A stretch of DNA of 8,826 nt from an uncultured Polymorphobacter sp. (GTDB lineage: Bacteria; Pseudomonadota; Alphaproteobacteria; Sphingomonadales; Sphingomonadaceae). This document shows, in pieces, positions 7,408-8,826 of the stretch. The notes under the pieces are model-generated. The model was not told the origin of the DNA. It ran no database searches and saw only the letters and a list, made by a program, of their open reading frames with translations. A program made the position numbers and the translations under genes. The first letter of the stretch is position 1. Each line of letters opens with the position of its first letter. The stretch is from contig CALMPZ010000467.1 in the NCBI GenBank assembly GCA_937871645.1, positions 1 to 8,826 on the forward strand, written 5' to 3'.

Positions 7408-7472
7408 CGGAACTCCGGGGAATGGCGACAATGCGCCAGCCTATCGGGTTGCCGCGCAATTGAAAACCCGTC

Positions 7473-7494
7473 GCAAGGGCGCTTCGCCACTTGC
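7473..7494. repeat. Inverted repeat / hairpin upstream of the beta-helix lipoprotein gene
   Basis: GCAAG at 7473-7477 pairs with CTTGC at 7490-7494. GGCG at 7478-7481 pairs with CGCC at 7485-7488. This leaves a CTT loop and one bulged A at 7489, so nine pairs form a compact stem. There is no T-run after it on either strand, which argues against an intrinsic terminator. An operator or a leader structure is possible. Confidence 0.4.
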
Positions 7495-7551
7495 CAGCGC
7501 GGCGCGTCCTGTGGTCAAAACGCGGCAAGGGGCGACGCGGCACGGCGTTGC

Positions 7552-7559
7552 AGGGGAGA
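7552..7559 (+). promoter_or_regulatory. Strong ribosome-binding site fixing the beta-helix start
   Basis: AGGGGAGA ends five bases before the ATG at 7565. It is among the best Shine-Dalgarno matches in the window. It settles the start against the open frame that runs back to 7337, which would cover the whole divergent region and part of the peptidase gene. Confidence 0.75.
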
Positions 7560-7564
7560 ATGAC

Positions 7565-8800
7565 ATGGCTGGATTCAAGACGTGGGCAACGCTGTCCGCC
7601 ATCAGCGCGTTGGCGCTGGTCGCGGCGTGCAACAAGCCCGGCGCGACAAGCGACGCGGCGACCAAGGAAGTCGAGGCCAAGCTGCAGCAGCAATTGCTCG
7701 ACGCCAAGCCCGGCGATGTCATCACCATCCCCGCCGGCACCTTCCATTTCGACCGCAGCCTCAGCCTCGATGTCGACGGCGTCACCATCAAGGGCGCGGG
7801 CATGGACAAGACCATCCTGTCATTCAAGGGCCAGAAGGCCGGCGCCGAAGGGCTGCTGGTCAACGCCTCGAACTTCACCATCCAGGACCTCGCCATCGAA
7901 GACAGCAAGGGCGACGCGCTCAAGGTCAACGAGGGCGAGAACGTCATCATCCGCCGCGTCCGCACCGAATGGACGAACGGCCCGAGCACGTCGAACGGCG
8001 CCTATGGCCTGTACCCGGTGCAGATCAAGAACGTACTGATCGAAGACAGCGTCGCCATCGCTGCGGCTGATGCCGGAATCTATGTCGGCCAGTCCGAAAA
8101 CATCATCGTGCGCCGCAACAAGGCGTCGAAGAATGTCGCCGGCATCGAAATCGAAAACAGCCAGAATGCCGACGTCTATGACAATATCGCGGAGGGCAAC
8201 ACCGGCGGCATATTGGTGTTCAACATGCCGCAGCTGACCAAGGTCGGCCGCGGCACACGCATCTACAACAACAAGATCATCGCCAACAACGAGCCCAATT
8301 TCGGCGCCAAGGGCAGTGCGGTGGGCAATGTCCCCGCCGGCTCGGGCGTCGTCATCAACGCCAATGACGATGTCGAAATTTTCGACAATGACATCACCGG
8401 CAACAAGACCTCGGCAGTCATTGTGTCGAGCGGCTTTTCATCGGGCTTCAACGACAAATACCCGCACGCCGCGACCTTCGATCCCTATCCCGAAGGCATC
8501 CATGTCCACGGCAACCGCATGTCGGACAACGGCAATTCGCCCGACGGCGTCCAGCTCAAGGCGCTGCGGCTCGCGGTGGTCGGGCTGACCGGGCCGCTGC
8601 CCGCCATCTTGTGGGACGGCTTCCGCAACCCCAAGGCGAGCGTGCCGGTGCTGTGCACCGACAATGTGCCGGTGCTCAACGCCGATATGCCGAACAAGTC
8701 GAAGAACCCGCGCATCGACACCAAGGCGTTCGTCTGCACGCTGCCGGCGCTGCCCGCCGTGACGCGCACCGGCATTCTGATGGACGCGCCCAAGCCGTGA
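7565..8800 (+). CDS. Right-handed parallel beta-helix lipoprotein (TIGR03805-like)
   Basis: This 411-residue protein has a lipoprotein signal peptide with lipobox VAAC and acceptor Cys22. Asn, not Asp, follows the Cys, so the outer membrane is its likely site. The mature part opens with a helix (about 31-47) and a cap reading PGDVITIPAGTFHFD. Successive beta-helix rungs follow: DGVTIKGAGM at 71-80, SNFTIQDLAIED at 102-113, ENVIIRRV at 125-132, KNVLIEDSV at 155-163, ENIIVRRNKA at 178-187, NADVYDNIAE at 201-210, TRIYNNKIIA at 231-240, DDVEIFDNDI at 268-277 and IHVHGNRMSD at 312-321. The last 80 residues leave the repeat pattern and hold Cys364 and Cys391. Whole motifs such as NGAYGLYPVQ and GIYVGQSENIIVR match my memory of family TIGR03805, which occurs beside TIGR03806. 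Parallel beta-helices often bind or cut polysaccharides, but no catalytic residues are recognised here and function is unknown. The stop overlaps the next start. Confidence 0.88.
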   Translation: MAGFKTWATLSAISALALVAACNKPGATSDAATKEVEAKLQQQLLDAKPGDVITIPAGTFHFDRSLSLDVDGVTIKGAGMDKTILSFKGQKAGAEGLLVNASNFTIQDLAIEDSKGDALKVNEGENVIIRRVRTEWTNGPSTSNGAYGLYPVQIKNVLIEDSVAIAAADAGIYVGQSENIIVRRNKASKNVAGIEIENSQNADVYDNIAEGNTGGILVFNMPQLTKVGRGTRIYNNKIIANNEPNFGAKGSAVGNVPAGSGVVINANDDVEIFDNDITGNKTSAVIVSSGFSSGFNDKYPHAATFDPYPEGIHVHGNRMSDNGNSPDGVQLKALRLAVVGLTGPLPAILWDGFRNPKASVPVLCTDNVPVLNADMPNKSKNPRIDTKAFVCTLPALPAVTRTGILMDAPKP

Positions 8801-8826
8801 GGCTGCTCGCGTTCGTGTTGATGTTG
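8797..8826 (+). CDS. 5' end of an exported protein gene, cut by the window edge
   Basis: GTG at 8797-8799 overlaps the TGA of the beta-helix gene (8798-8800). The ten visible codons read MRLLAFVLML, a positively charged then hydrophobic start typical of a signal peptide. Only 30 bases are visible. The overlap and the known pairing of TIGR03805-like proteins make a TIGR03806-family partner the best guess; that family is exported and, as I recall, annotated in some databases as c-type-cytochrome-like. The identity cannot be confirmed here. Confidence 0.55.
   Translation, partial: MRLLAFVLML

Larger units (their letters stand above)
7408..7564. promoter_or_regulatory. Divergent intergenic region between peptidase and beta-helix gene
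   Basis: These 157 bp must hold the promoters of both outward-facing genes. No strong -35/-10 pair is apparent on either strand. Weak candidates are TTGCCA at 7491-7496 on the plus strand, and TTTTCA followed 17 nt later by TAGGCT on the minus strand. The region contains a hairpin at 7473-7494 and a spaced inverted repeat (CGGGTT at 7445-7450 with AACCCG at 7465-7470). GCAAGGG occurs at 7473-7479 and again at 7525-7531. Confidence 0.5.

Noticed and set aside
7408..7431. TTG start for the peptidase at 7431
   Set aside because: It would add eight residues before a well-formed signal peptide. ATG 7407 has GGAG at ideal spacing.
7337..7564. Upstream extension of the beta-helix open frame
   Set aside because: It overlaps the peptidase signal peptide on the other strand and removes the lipoprotein signal from the N-terminus. 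A strong ribosome-binding site marks ATG 7565.
1..8826. CRISPR array, insertion sequence, tRNA, phage or defence genes
   Set aside because: No regularly spaced repeats, transposase, terminal inverted repeats, cloverleaf or defence-type domains were seen on either strand by eye.

Overview
The base composition is GC-rich, with strong G/C preference at third codon positions. The gene order fur-like, plsC-like, miaB, phoH, ybeY, corC-like is typical of Alphaproteobacteria. The cysteine-poor Fur and the overall gene style point to the Sphingomonadales, but that placement is inferred from family knowledge, not from a search.

Left part (about 1-5315, all + strand): a candidate sigma70-type promoter and a 19-bp dyad lie in front of a Fur-family regulator. 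It is followed by a 1-acyl-glycerol-3-phosphate acyltransferase, the tRNA methylthiotransferase MiaB, the PhoH-like ATPase, the endoribonuclease YbeY and a soluble CBS/CorC protein. Spacing from miaB onward is tight (2 nt, 21 nt, then a possible 4-nt overlap), so miaB-phoH-ybeY-corC is very probably one transcript. plsC and fur are probably joined to it across short gaps of 41 and 97 nt. The shared theme is housekeeping RNA and membrane biology: tRNA modification, rRNA/RNA processing (PhoH and YbeY are known functional partners), and phospholipid synthesis. The lnt gene that often follows corC in this cluster is absent.

Middle (5320-7407, - strand): an exported S9-family prolyl-oligopeptidase-like serine peptidase converges on corC, with only 4 nt between the two stop codons.

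Right part (7408-8826): a 157-bp divergent intergenic region with dyad symmetry separates the peptidase from a + strand gene. That gene encodes a lipoprotein with a right-handed parallel beta-helix. Its stop codon overlaps a GTG that opens a new frame reading a hydrophobic, signal-peptide-like start and running off the window. This matches a known two-gene arrangement (beta-helix protein plus an exported partner family, the TIGR03805/TIGR03806 pair) whose function is unknown, and it is the least explained system in the window.

No tRNA, rRNA, CRISPR array, insertion sequence or phage gene was seen. No stretch over 300 bases lacks a gene.
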